From positions 40,742,314-40,806,313 of the forward strand of contig CM023536.1 in assembly GCA_013350335.1 (NCBI GenBank): a DNA stretch of 64,000 nt, given 5' to 3'. This DNA comes from Chimonanthus salicifolius. Taxonomy: Eukaryota; Streptophyta; Magnoliopsida; Laurales; Calycanthaceae. The notes beneath the pieces were generated by a model that searched no databases, was not told the origin of the DNA, and saw nothing but the letters and a program-made list of their open reading frames with translations. The translations under genes were made by a program, and so were the position numbers. Shown here piece after piece: positions 35,300-47,366 of this stretch (position 1 is the first letter of the stretch; every line of letters begins with the position of its first letter).

Positions 35300-37719
35300 T
35301 ATTGAGACATGAAAAATGACAATTTACCCCTATTATTTGGACTAGTTAGCCTTCAATTTTGTATATAATAGATACAATTGATGTTGTTTGTCTGTTTTGT
35401 GGATAAAAATGGAAAATACAAGAAATCAATCAAAATCAATGGAAAATTGCAAGTTTTATGCTTAAAATTGGAAGACCAGATTTTTAATAATTAATTTCAG
35501 ACAACTTTTAGGATTTTTAATGTAAATTGATTAGTTTGGATCCAATTATGACGTCTAGATTAATTAAATATTTTTAGATTTTAAGTGGTGAGTTAATTAT
35601 TTTAATTCTAGAGAGAGAAGTTGCAATTCATAGGCCAGAAATCCACTCCCATTGGGCCAAGCTATGCTCCATATGTCAAGCATTGGGCCAAGCTCAGAGT
35701 AATCCATGCGCAATTCACAGTTGGGACATACTAGTGTGCAAGTCCAAGTCCAAGAAGCCCAAGTTCAAGTCCATGTGCTCAAAGTCGAAGAAGTCCATGT
35801 GCTTAAAGTCCAAGAAGTCCAATGGAAGTCCAATTGTTCAAATCCAATACCTCCAAAGCCCATATTCGAATTTTGCTGTGTAAACCCTAAGTCCACACGC
35901 CCATAGCCTTGTCCATATCCATATCATCCACACCATCCACCATCCATTAGTCATCCTTTAATCCAGACCATTCATTGCATTCCTAAACTTAGGTAAACCA
36001 TAGAGCTACCTTTCCAAATTCATTGCATACATTCATCATCTTAGATCTAGGTCATTCATTTCATCATCCATCAAGATTAACCTTAGAATCTTAATCCTCC
36101 ATGCAAAATCTTATCATTTATAAAATCATCTCATCCATCCATTAGTAAAGCCATTAGATCTTAAAGAAATTAATCATATCCATTCATTTAGATCTAACCC
36201 AACTTGCACTCCAAGCAACTTCAACCGAATCCACTCGATTACACATCATCACCAATCAATCTCCACTCCACATGATTTTCCCATATCCCAATAGATCCAT
36301 TCGAATTTCACATTAAGGAAACCCTCCACATTATCACCTCTCATCTCACCCATCCATTCCTCTCAACTTCTAATCTCATCCATCCATTCATCATTATATG
36401 AAACCCTAACCATACATGTAAAATTTGCCCAAGCCATACCCAATCCTTACCTTTTCTCCTTTCCTTGCTTAAGTCCCAATCCAACTTGATCCCCAAGACA
36501 CTAAATTCGTGTGTACCCTATGTAACCCTAACCTTTTCATCTCTAAATCCCATCCATCCACACCTAATGAGATTTAATCTTATTCTTCCAATCAACACAC
36601 AATTCAAGATTAAATCTTAACCATCCATTCAAATCTCAAGCCTATAAATAGATCATTACACCATAGCCAAACTTGAATTTGATCAGGAGCCTAAGGAGAT
36701 TGAAGATTAGAGAATAAACAAGAGACAAAGGATCCTACACGAATTTTACAAGTCAGCATATCATATTGTAAATTTATTTTGATTGTCTTAGTTGTATTTT
36801 TCAAATGTTTTATACTTTAATTCTTCCATTAAATAAAATTGAGATATTACTTTAGAACCCTAAAACATCCAATTTTTGAAATTTTTTTTATGATTGCTTC
36901 ATTTAATTTTCAGTTTATATTTTTATTTAATTAAAAGGACACAATGAAATAGTTAGGACTTAGATTTCATTAGATTCAAATCTAAGGTTCCTTTGGGACA
37001 AAATGAAATAGTTAGTTTTTGAATTTAATTGTTTAAATCTAAGGATCTAAGGTTCGATTAATTAAATTAACGTTTATGAATTTTAATTTTAATGAAAAGC
37101 ATGAATTGAGATTGAATTTTTACGTGAATTTCAAATCTACATTTGTTTACTTAGTTTGGGTTATGATTGATCTATTCCAATACCAACTTTAAATTTTTTT
37201 TTTTATATTTTAATTATCAATTTATTTCCTTTAATTGTTTTATTTTGTCATGTCATTTATTTTGATTTATTTTTATTGTTTACGTTGTTGTTTATTTGCA
37301 TATTTATTTCTTGTATTCAATCCACCTTCTCAAGATGTAGTTTGAGATTTAATTAATTGGACTTTAAATTTCGTTTTCTTAAACTTGGATGTGAGATTGT
37401 TTATAAATTCTATATTAAAGGCATTAAATTATCTTAATTGGAATGATTGGTTAAGTTTTAGATTTAATTGATGTTTACATTATAGATCTATTTATTAAAT
37501 TAAAACGATATTAATTTAAAAACAGAATTATAAGGATAAAACTTGATTTCTATGATGGGATTAATTTAAAATCTAAATTTTTCACAACCTACAAAATTTT
37601 AATTTTATATATTTGTTTTTCATATATCTTATTCCTTGTGGGATCGACCTCGCACTCATAATGCTATATTATACATGGTTTGTACACTTGCGTGTTATAA
37701 ATTTAAATTTTGTACAACA
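35300..37719 (+). repeat. 5' LTR of family D element
   Basis: 2,420 bases ending GTACAACA. TATAAATA at 36,653-36,660 is conserved in the 3' LTR (44,095-44,102) and decayed in the solo copy (~27,866). It includes the CAAGTCC-rich block (35,740-35,840) and pyrimidine/CATCC-rich stretch (35,900-36,600). Confidence 0.88.
36653..36660 (+). promoter_or_regulatory. TATA box of LTR D
   Basis: TATAAATA in AAGCCTATAAATAGATCATT, conserved in both LTRs of the element. Confidence 0.55.
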
Positions 37720-37725
37720 AGTTTT

Positions 37726-37743
37726 TGGCATCGTTGCCGGGAG
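37726..37743 (+). other. Primer-binding site, tRNA-Asp type
   Basis: TGGCATCGTTGCCGGGAG follows LTR end ACAACA by six bases. It differs by two or so bases from TGGCGCCGTTGCCGGGG, the complement of the plant tRNA-Asp 3' end, the usual primer of Athila-like gypsy elements. Confidence 0.85.
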
Positions 37744-39185
37744 CATACAAAATATATGTTTTGAAATTTTGTGGTTTATGAAAATATTTCAATTTTTGGA
37801 ATCTTCTAATTTAGGCAACCTTTTAAAATTGGAAAGTTCTATTTTTAGAAACTCTAATTTTGGGAGGTTGCCTAAAATTAAAATTTTCTTTAAAATAAGA
37901 AGACATCTTAGATTTTTCTAACATGGAATTTTTTGCTAAAATTAGATACTTGTTGAATTTAGAACTTTCTATTTTTGCAGACATTTCTATTTTTGGAAAT
38001 CCAATAGATTCAACTAGTTTCTTCTTTTAACATTTTTCTAATCTTATAAATATACTTTAAATTTAGTGATATTATAATTTTTTGAAAATAAACCTAATTT
38101 TGGAAAGTTTTAGAATTTCTGCCTATGGAAAGTTTTAAAATGATTTAATTTTTAAAATATTTTATTTTTAGAAAATTGCCCAATTTTGGAGACGTCTAAT
38201 TTTAGAAAATCTCTAATTTTAGATCATCATTTAAATTTAGAAAGTTTCCAAACAAAAAAATAACAAGTTTTTGAGTTTCCAAAGAAAAAACAAGTAATGG
38301 CATTTAATCTAGAAATTTATTTATAATCTCATACTAGTTTAGGGGTATTAGTTAGAATTCAATTATTTTAATCTCTTTCTTAGTTATAATTTAGGACTTT
38401 GCATTTAGTTAGTTCATGCATTCTTGAGTTAGAATCTTCACTTAGGTTCATGTGTTGTGCTTTAAAGGAATTTTAAAAATCACGAGTTAATATTATTGCA
38501 AAATACGCGCATAGGCTAAGGTAAGTGCCTAACTATTTTTTTTTTTATTCTATCTTTCTCATGCATGCATATAGATTTTTTATTTTAGGGTGCTCTCATT
38601 TATCATCTACATTAAAAAAAAATGCTTATTTAATTTGCTCATGCATCTAGGTTGTTAGTCTCATGCATTAACTTAGTTTGTTTACTGAATTGTTTGCATA
38701 TTTGCTTTTGAATCTTGCATTGTTAGATTTAGGACTGCATTCACAAAAATAGAAAAATAAAAAAAAATTGATAAATAAAAATGGTTCATGCATTTCAAAT
38801 AAAATCAATTTAGAAACCATTAGTTAAATTTCAGGGTCGTCCATGCTCACTAGGACCATCTTTAATTCAATTAATTTTAGCGCACCTATCTTAGTTTTTC
38901 TTCAATAACTGTGTCTAAAGCTAGTTCTGTCACCAAGGTGTGAGGTCGAACACGTCTAAAGATAAGTTGGGACGAGATGTCGTGTGTGCTCCCCCACTTA
39001 CCTGGCCGCAATTGAGCTTAAACTTCTATTGGATGTTTAAAATTTTCTGGAGAAAAGATTACGAGCTCTCGAGTTTTTAGGATCCTTGTGTTACTTTAGA
39101 TTTAGGACATTTTCTTATTTGATTTTTTGGTATTGTTTGATCTTGAGTGAAAATGAGTATTTAGAGACGTGATGCGACCAAGCGA
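37744..39185 (+). mobile_element. Family D interior, non-coding 5' part
   Basis: Very AT-rich, with repeated short strings such as TTTTGGAAA.TT and TCTAATTTTAGAAA. It acts as a long leader before the single open frame. No domain seen; the 102-codon frame at 37,613-37,921 starts inside the LTR and looks like chance. Confidence 0.5.
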
Positions 39186-39551
39186 TTGGTTAGGATTGAG
39201 CCCCCAATTGGTGATTATCAAGTCAATCATCAATCCATTATGGACGACAATAAGGTTTGTGGGGTAATGTCAATTTCAACGATAGAAACTTCATTGAATC
39301 CCAATAGTTGCACCCGTGAGGAGAGTTTGACCAAAAATAATGAAAGTATGATTGTGAAGCCTCACAGTAAGCAAGAGCCTGAAATTAAAGAAGAGCCACG
39401 TATTGAGGAAAAGTCAAGCATTATGGAAGAGCCTTGTCAGGAACTTATCCCTTTTGACATTACCGATCCATGGGCATTCATTTTGCCAGTGGGTGACAAT
39501 GTGGTGGAAAAGAGATATTATGCTCATGATGTTATGTATTCACTTAATTAA
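39186..39551 (+). CDS. Unknown 121-codon ORF in family D interior
   Basis: Starts MVRIEPPIGDYQVNHQSIMD and has an acidic, proline-containing central repeat (KQEPEIKEEPRIEEKSSIME) and a C-terminal block PFDITDPWAFILPVGDNVVE. It is the only frame over 100 codons in 5.1 kb of very AT-rich interior, and its codon content is far less AT-rich than the flanks. No nucleocapsid knuckle or protease motif. It may be the relic of a gag N-terminus or an element-specific protein. No upstream LTR-internal frame overlaps it. Confidence 0.4.
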   Translation: MVRIEPPIGDYQVNHQSIMDDNKVCGVMSISTIETSLNPNSCTREESLTKNNESMIVKPHSKQEPEIKEEPRIEEKSSIMEEPCQELIPFDITDPWAFILPVGDNVVEKRYYAHDVMYSLN

Positions 39552-39662
39552 ATCCATCATCACCAATTGCTGAATAGAATGGAATTCACTCAAGAAGGTC
39601 AAGGTTGTACACTATGTTCCAAAATACTTGAGTATGCGTCCCTTGTAGGATTCTTTTAGGTT

Positions 39663-39781
39663 GAGTCAGTTTAGGGTCGTTCTAGGATTTTTATTTTGCT
39701 AGTGTCAATCAGTCTAGGATTTTTATTTTTAGAGTCAGTCTAGCGCAGGAATTTTATGAGTCAGTCTAGTTTAGGATTTTT
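39663..39781 (+). repeat. GTCAGTCTAG / TAGGATTTTTATTTT short repeats
   Basis: Four degenerate units of ~25-40 bases, each GTCAGT(T/C)TAG...AGGATTTTTATTTT. Located just after the ORF. Confidence 0.75.
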
Positions 39782-41660
39782 GTCCGTTGTGAGTGAACCC
39801 CCTTAGGTACATCTAAGCCTTAATTAGCATTGTTCCAAAAAAAATTCTTATTTACACTTGTTCACTGTAGATTAAGAAACATTGAGGACACTATCTGATT
39901 TAAGTTTGGGGGTAAAAGGGGTTACACTTGTTGAATCCAATAAAAGTTTTGTGTGTCTGAAAAATTTAGGGTAGAGTAAGTTCGTGAGACCTGAGACACC
40001 TATAAAACATCAAGGGAATAGTAAGTTTACAAACAAAAACTGAGACTACGCTTGCCAAAAAATATGTATTTTGCGTTTTTTAGTCATCAAGGGAAGAGTA
40101 AGTGAAGACTGAGACTACCCCTTGCAAAAAAATGAGTCGAAGTTAATTTTTTAGCATTAATGGGTAAATAAACAAATTTATATCATACTTTTTTGGGAAA
40201 CATTTTATGGAATTTATACTCGGAACAACATTTACACAGCCATTTTAATATTAGTTGGAAAAGGGAAAATATTCATGAGTCTAGTGATCATCGGAAGAAT
40301 ACCAGTAGAGACTTAAACCTAGTGAACTTTGGAGCCTTTCGATTTTTCTGAGGGTTATAAGTAAATTCCAATTTTTTTTGTCAAGCACATTAAGTCTTTG
40401 TTGATCTCATTATTCTTTGATTTTGGTCATATTACTGAGAACGACATCAAAATTGGGTTACTACACTTGAAATTTTTCTGAATTTATTTGAAGCAACAAA
40501 ATCACATGTTGAAACTTAGGATAGGATATAGGCCATTTTTTGGATCGATTGAGCCTTCATGCCCTCCTATTTTTTTTGTCATTTAATTCTAATAGTTCCC
40601 AGTAAAGCCTTAATGAAAAATTAGCCTGTTTTATTGTTTAGTCATGTTTACCGTACCAACTCTAGTTATGGAGTATGAGCCTCATTGAAATATCTATGAC
40701 CTATTCTAAGGACCTAGGAAAGGTTAGAGATGAAAAACTAGGATGGTACTCAAAAAATTGGCACTTGAAAAGAAAGAAAAAATGGTGATGATGAAAAAAG
40801 AAAAGAAAATAAAATATAGTATCAGAAAATGAAAAAAGGGAACATCCAGACATCAAAAGAAGGATGTGAAAAAAAATCGAAAATGAAAAAGATGAATATT
40901 TTGAAAAAGTGTTGAAAGAAAAAAAATAGAGGAAATATATCTCGTTTTACACTTTAAAGTCCTCTAACTTTTCTAATTCAAAGTATTTAATTTTTAGAAT
41001 CTTATTATCCTTCATTGATTTGACCCAATCCCAAGCCATTTTTTATCCTATTAGGAAGTCCTATTGATCTTAAGTCGAAATATGGTACTTCATGTGAAGA
41101 ATAGAGGAAGGAAAATGATAGTGTATGACTCAGCGTTCTCAGGAAAGTGGCGTCTATTCATGAGATGTTTTATTTTCTTTGATATGTGTCGTATTGTCTA
41201 AATACATATGTGAGAATTTTGAATTGAATACATAAACTCTGCTCACATATACATTTGAGAGAAAATAAACCCTAATCTCTGAGTGTTAGTCTTTGTGAGA
41301 GATATATCTAGTGAGGTTTGAAGTTAAAGCGCATTTTTCGCTAGTGGTTATAAAACTTGTATCTATTTGGAAAAAGAAGACTATTTTAATATTGGTTAAG
41401 TACACACTACACTCCGGGTATAAGTTTTGTAAAAGGAATTTAGGAATCGTACGATGTCTAGATTTTTTTGTACATGTTTTTTCTAAAACTGAAGCTTAGA
41501 CTGAGAAAATTTCATGTTTGTGGGTATCATCACTGGAAGCCCTCGTGAGACTATAACTCATTCGCTATGGGTAACCTAGAGGTTTAAAGGTTTGTTACAT
41601 ATACTAAATGTAATCAAGAGTACCAGCGAAAGTGGTGTACTTTAGTTTAGTCTAGGATAG
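39782..41660 (+). mobile_element. Family D interior, non-coding 3' part
   Basis: AT-rich; includes a PPT-like AAGTTTGGGGGTAAAAGGGG at 39,903-39,922, two related blocks with GACTGAGACTAC (40,040 and 40,107), and an adenine-rich region (40,755-40,930). No credible ORF. Confidence 0.5.
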
Positions 41661-42764
41661 TAGGGCTGCAACTCGGGTCGGGTTTTGGCCGGACCCGCAT
41701 GACACGACCCGAGAAATCATGCGGGTCGGGTTACAATGGTCGGGCTGTAGGGTCGGGTCGGGTTGAGAAAAGAAAAACCCGACCGAATTCGGGTCGGGTT
41801 GGGTTGAGCCCTTTAAATTTCAACCCGACCCGACCCGACCGGAGAAAACCCAACCCGAGAAGACCCGACCCGACCCGACCCGACCCGCCATAACTTAATA
41901 TATAAGCTGCCCTAGTCCCAAACCCTAGCAGTAGAACGGGAGAGAGAGGAAAAGAAAGGGAAAAAGATGGGTGAGTTCGATGGAAGGAAAAGGGTAAAAC
42001 GGCACTGAGAAAGATGAAAAGAAAGGAGAGAGAGGAAAGTTTGGCAGAGCTACTTAACGGGTAGGTGGAATTCCATTCTCTTCTTAACGGGTCTCGGCGT
42101 CGGTACCTGCCATGGCTGCCGGTAATTTCTAATCTCTTGGAATCACTTGCAATAGGAACTCAAAGTTTGAGAGAGGTTCATGAGTGCATGGTGCATGGAG
42201 TCCCTTCCTTAAGAGCTGAACTGTGGTAACCCACTCCTTTTTTGGTTCATGAATAGATTCCTGCACTGTTCCTTTCTTCTGAAAGAAAGGATTTAAAAAT
42301 AAAAGCCTTTTATTTTGTGTTTTTATTTTTTAATATTTTGAAAATAAAATTAAAAGTAGAACAAAAAATGTTCTATTTTTATATCATTTAAAAGCATTTA
42401 ATAACTCTTTAAAAAAATATTAATACACAAATAAAAACACTTTAAAATTCGATCAATTTAACTTGAATAATATTTAAAATACTGATATGTATTCTGATAA
42501 GGTGAATCAACAGTTCAAACTTGCGTATCTAAGATCCTTCGTGGGTTTCTGCAAGACTTATTCAGAGACTCTGTATGAAAGCCACCCAAGAATCACAACA
42601 CAGTACTAGGGCTGTAACTCGGGTCGGGTTTCTCGGGTTAAGGGTCGGGTCGGGTCGGGTTCACTATCTCGGGTTTTTTTTTCGGGTCGGGTTGAATATG
42701 GAGTGATTCGGATTAGGGTTGGGTTTATTAAAACCCGGCCCGCCCGACCCGAGTTGCAGCCCTA
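41661..42764. mobile_element. hAT-like non-autonomous element rich in GGGTCGGGT
   Basis: Ends TAGGGCTGCAACTCGGGTCGGG and its inverse CCCGACCCGAGTTGCAGCCCTA form terminal inverted repeats. Flanks AGGATAG (41,654-41,660) and AGGATTAG (42,765-42,772) form an 8-bp target duplication with one base lost, fitting hAT. Both subterminal regions are packed with GGGTCGGGT/ACCCGACCC. A second left-type end TAGGGCTGTAACTCGGGTCGGG at 42,607 lies 158 bases from the right end, so a smaller element may be nested or the end may be duplicated. No transposase. Confidence 0.8.
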
Positions 42765-42835
42765 AGGATTAGATTAGGATTTTTGTTTTTGCTTTTAAAG
42801 TTTTAGGTACTTTTGCTTGAGGAGTAGTAAAATCT

Positions 42836-42849
42836 AAGTTTGGGGTATT
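42836..42849 (+). other. Polypurine tract of family D element
   Basis: TAAGTTTGGGGTAT directly before the 3' LTR start TGTTGAGACATG at 42,850; AAGTTTGGGG-type tracts are usual for plant gypsy elements. Confidence 0.75.
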
Positions 42850-44169
42850 TGTTGAGACATGAAAAATGACATTTTTACCCCTGCTATTTGGACTAGTTAG
42901 CCTTCAATTTTGTATATATTAGATACAATTAATGTTGTTTGTCAGTTTTGTAGATAAAAATGGAAAATACAGGAAATCAATCAAAATCAGTGGAAAATTG
43001 CAAGTTTTGTGCTTAATTTCTAACCATCTTTAGGATTTTTAATGTAAATTGATTAATCTGGATCCAATTATAAGAATTTAGATTAATTCAATATTTTCAG
43101 ATTTTAAGTGGTTAGTTAAATATTTTAATTCTAGAGAGAGAAATTGCAATTCATGGGCCAGAAATCCACTCCGATTGGGCCAATCTATGCTCCATATTTC
43201 AAGCATTAGGGCAAATTCAAAGTAATTCATGCGTAATTCACACTTGGGCCAGGTCAGTGTGCAAGTCCAAGTCCAAGAAGCCGAAGTTCAAGTCCATGTG
43301 CTCAAAGTCCAAGAAGTCCAATGGAAGTCCAATTGTTCAAATCCAATAGTTCTGAAGCCCATATTCGATTTTTTTTGTATTAACCCTCAGTCCACACGCC
43401 CATAGCCTTGTCCATATCCATATCATCCACACCATCCATTAGCCATCCTTTAATCCAGACTATTCATTGCATTCATAAACTTAGGTAAACTTTAGAGCCA
43501 CCTTCCAAATTCATTGCATACATTCATCATCTTAGATGTCATTCATTTAGATCCTCCATGCATAATCTTATCATTCGTAAAATCATCACATCCATCCATT
43601 AGATCTTAAACAAATTATCATAGCCATTCATTTAGATCTAACCCAACATGTACTCCAAGCAACTCCAACCCAATCCACTTGATTTTGTCACCAACACATC
43701 ATCACCAATCCATCTCCACTCCACATGATTTTCCCATATCCCAATAGATCCATTCGAATTTCACATTAGGGAAACCCTCCACATCATCACCTCTCATCTC
43801 ACCCATCCATTCATCTCAACTCTAATCTCAACCATCCATTCATCATTGCATTAAACCCTAATCATACATGTAAAATTCGCCCAAGCCATACCCAATCCCT
43901 ACCTTTTCTCCTTTCCTTGCTTAAGTCCCAACTGAACATGATCCCCAAGACACTAAATTCGTGTGTACCCTATGTAGCCCTAACATTTTTATCTCTAAAT
44001 CCCATCCATCCACACCTAATGAGATTTAATCTTAGTCTTCCAATCAACACTCAATCCAAGATTAAATCTCAACCATCCATTCAAATCCCAAGCCTATAAA
44101 TAGATCATTACACCATAGCCAAACTCGAATTTGATCAGGAGCCTAACGAGATTGAAGATTGGAGAATAC

Positions 44170-47100
44170 TGTCACGCCCCGACCCGAAGGGTGGGCCCGA
44201 AACGCGATTGATTTTTTTTGAAAGACTAAACCAACACAAGCATTCTAATTGAGCCGGATCAACAATTGATCCCCAACATGTGGACTCAAACATATACCAT
44301 AAGTCTACCCAACAAATAGACATAAAAATAACACATAGCATGATCATATAATTCCAACCATTATTATCATTTCAACAAAATCAGAGTAACTACAGAAACA
44401 AAGTAGTTTTCAATACATCACATTGATACAAACTAAGTACCACACCCGGTACTTTACAAGAGAAAATGGTTCCAAGAACCAGAAAACAAAAATAAGGGTA
44501 TTCCCCTCAGTGGGAATCCCAAAGCAACGCCGCAGCTTATCCACTCTAAGCTTGAAATAGAGGTTTCTCCTCCTCGGGTTCATCTCCTGAAAGGTGAGTG
44601 GGGTGAGCTAACTAGCCCAATGAAGGAAATATAACAGTATAGTTTTAAGTAAACAACAGGTTAGCATAATAATCAATAGTTACAATAATATCTCATGCTT
44701 GATAACAAATAAGCATAATATCATCATCAGTCCCATAATTCATAATTTCTTTTCCAATACTGTTGTCATTCGACGTAACCCCCAGATACTATACTGACAC
44801 CAATAGTATTAAGTCCCGACACGGTCAAAATACATCCTTGCAAGTACATCTCCGGTATACACCTCAAAACCGGTACTGACACACCTTGCCAGTCACTATC
44901 GACCCACCTGGTCCAGTAGATGTAACCGTCACCCTCGGCAATGGTTCAATAGTAAAAGGTACGTGGAAGCAGTATTACACAATTTATATGATCAACATCA
45001 TAGCGTTCACCATTATCATAAGCACTTCTTACAACAGTGCGTCATGTCTAAGCACATGAGTGGGTTCATCAACTTGAAACCACTCATTGCTCCAAAATCC
45101 ATCTCAAGTAACAAAACCTGTTTTCACCTACTGTAAAGTCAAGTTCCCTCACGGTATATGTGTGGTTTCGCTGTCTCTGTTCAAACAAATAGACAAATGC
45201 ACAATCAATATATATAGCATCAAATACATACACACAAGTAGTATTTCGAAATCCCACGTTTTCCCAAAAATATCAAGGTACATGGAATTAAGTCTCCTAC
45301 TTGGTTTCTATCCTTTTTAAATTACAATAATCTACAAGATAGTAAATAAAAAGGTGCTCAGTCTAAAACTCATATTGTCTTCTGGGCATTGACCAGATTG
45401 ACTTATTGAGTTAGGTCTAAATACTCAGGTCATTTCTCGATTGTCTTCTAGAAAGGACCAGATCTGACATGTTGAGTAAGGCCTCTAGATCACTCAGTGC
45501 CCAACAAATATAGCGTCGGCCTGAAAGTGAGATCACTCAGTGCCCAACCAATAGAGTCGGCATGGAAGTGAATACAATAGTATATACACTATAGTAATAA
45601 GAGAAGAGGGTTAGTACATTTTTAGATTAATAATGGGGTACTAACATCACATGCAATCAATAACAATCAAATGAGATTAGACATTAAAAAACTGGGTCCC
45701 TCGGAACATGCCTCGGAACCAGGTACTGTGGCTTCAGATCATCCGAACCACACCTAAACTAGTCACTGACCTCGGATCTTGGGTCTGACTTTGGATCGTC
45801 TGAAGATCGGGTCTCGGATCATCCGAAGTCCTTCCGAACCGATTAAAATCAGAAAAAAAAGTCTCGGTGGGTCTGGTGTCTTGGAACATCCGAAGTAGGG
45901 CTCGGATCGTCCGAGTGGGGTTCGGTCCTTTCGAGCTCTACTCGGAACATCCGGGCTAGTCAAAATAGTCTTGGGCGTTTCTAGGCTTCGGGTGAAGCTT
46001 AGAACGTCCGAGGCGTGTGACCCTCGGATCGTCCGAAGATCGACTCTCGAACCGTCCGAGAGTCGTCTTCCTCACTGTCTGTACCAACAGACAGTGATGG
46101 CAGACACTGTGTGAAATGTGAATCCGGAGACAGTGGGTTTTCCGGATTCGGTTTCCACACTTAGCCTGTCCGATGGACTCCTCTAGGAGTCCTCTTTCCA
46201 TAGGGAATAGTTTTAAACTTTGAAACTCAGTAAGCCAACGGATTTTAAAACCAAAGCCTCACTGCTACAATGAAAACCAAGTTTCCCTTAGACTTTAAAA
46301 CCATTTTTCTTACTCAAAACTAAATCAAAATCGGTTTTTCTTGATTCTAAACCAGTTAAAATTTGAAAAGGAACACAGTGGTTACCTTCACTGGAGTTCT
46401 TGGGATGAAAACCTGGCTTTCGGAAAAACTTCCCCTAAGGCTTACGAGTGATAAAACTGGGAAGAAAAACAGAGGCCGAGAAGGGGGCTCGACTAGTTTT
46501 CAAACAGCAGCTGAGAGACTGAGAAAGAAGATTGAAAATGTGGGAGTTTGAGAGCTGAACTGAGGCCCAAATTTATAGAAGTCTGGCCGGAAGAAGTGGC
46601 CATCGAGCCATTGCATGCTTCTGCATGCAGTCGATGCTTACGTTTGGAACAGTAACGGTAGAAGTTACCGTTGGTTTCCGATTAGCCCTTCCAAAGTCCC
46701 ACTTTTGCAAATAAGTCCTCTGATTTGGTAAAATCTGATTTTTAACTAAAGACTTGATTTTACATACTCAAAAACTTAATTCAACCTTACAGATACGTTG
46801 GGTTTTGAAAACTTTGATCACCATAAAAATTTTGGGATTTAACTCTCACTAAAAACCATTGATTTAAAATAAAATCACAATTTAACATTATTTACTTAAT
46901 TAAACAAATGTTAAATAAAACAATTTAGAAACCTCATTTTGGGGATTTAAAGAATAACTAGACCATTCTTAAAATGGTCTAACATAAAATACTAGTTTCG
47001 AAATTTATCTCATCCCCAAAACCATTTAAAATAATTATTACTCTCATTCGGGGTTTTGACGGGCGGTTTTAAATACCATTTTCTGAAAATAAAATGATTT

Positions 47101-47366
47101 TAAAATCAGAACTACAAATCCTTTATTAAGGAGAACATTATCATCCAATAATAATCACATAACAACATAATTTATAAACATAATAACAAGAAGCGGTAAA
47201 GTACCATTTTGCCCCTCCAGCTGGACGAGCTGGATCACTGAGCTTTCGAGCTCGGATGGAGCCACACCTGGGCTTTCCTCAAAGCCCTAACCGTAATGTT
47301 CGAGATTAACCGGTCTAAACGAGATTATTAAACTAAACTAAGTCTAATCTGGGTCAGAGTATTACA
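44170..47366 (-). mobile_element. Solo LTR family B, complete, 3,197 bp
   Basis: Ends TGTCACGCCCCGACCC and GGGTCAGAGTATTACA, flanked by AATAC on both sides (44,165-44,169 and 47,367-47,371). The ends form an imperfect 16-base inverted repeat. Minus orientation is inferred from TATAAAT at 46,571-46,577 and the GGGCTAGTTAGCTCACCCC segment near 44,600. A TCCGA palindrome cluster lies at 45,730-46,080. No coding sequence or primer site: a solo LTR of a gypsy-like element. Confidence 0.9.
45730..46080 (-). repeat. TCCGA/TCGGA palindrome cluster in LTR B
   Basis: Many TCGGA-N-TCCGA pairs, e.g. TCGGATCATCCGAA (45,812), CTCGGATCGTCCGAG (45,900), CTCGGATCGTCCGAAG (46,023). Equivalent to 3,115-3,430. 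Confidence 0.8.

Noticed and set aside
41699..41893. Arginine/proline-rich frame
   Set aside because: Translation of GGGTCGGGT subterminal repeats of a hAT-like element.
42607..42764. Separate 158-bp element
   Set aside because: Inverted ends are present but the flanks (CACAGTAC and AGGATTAG) do not match, so I keep it as part of the larger element.
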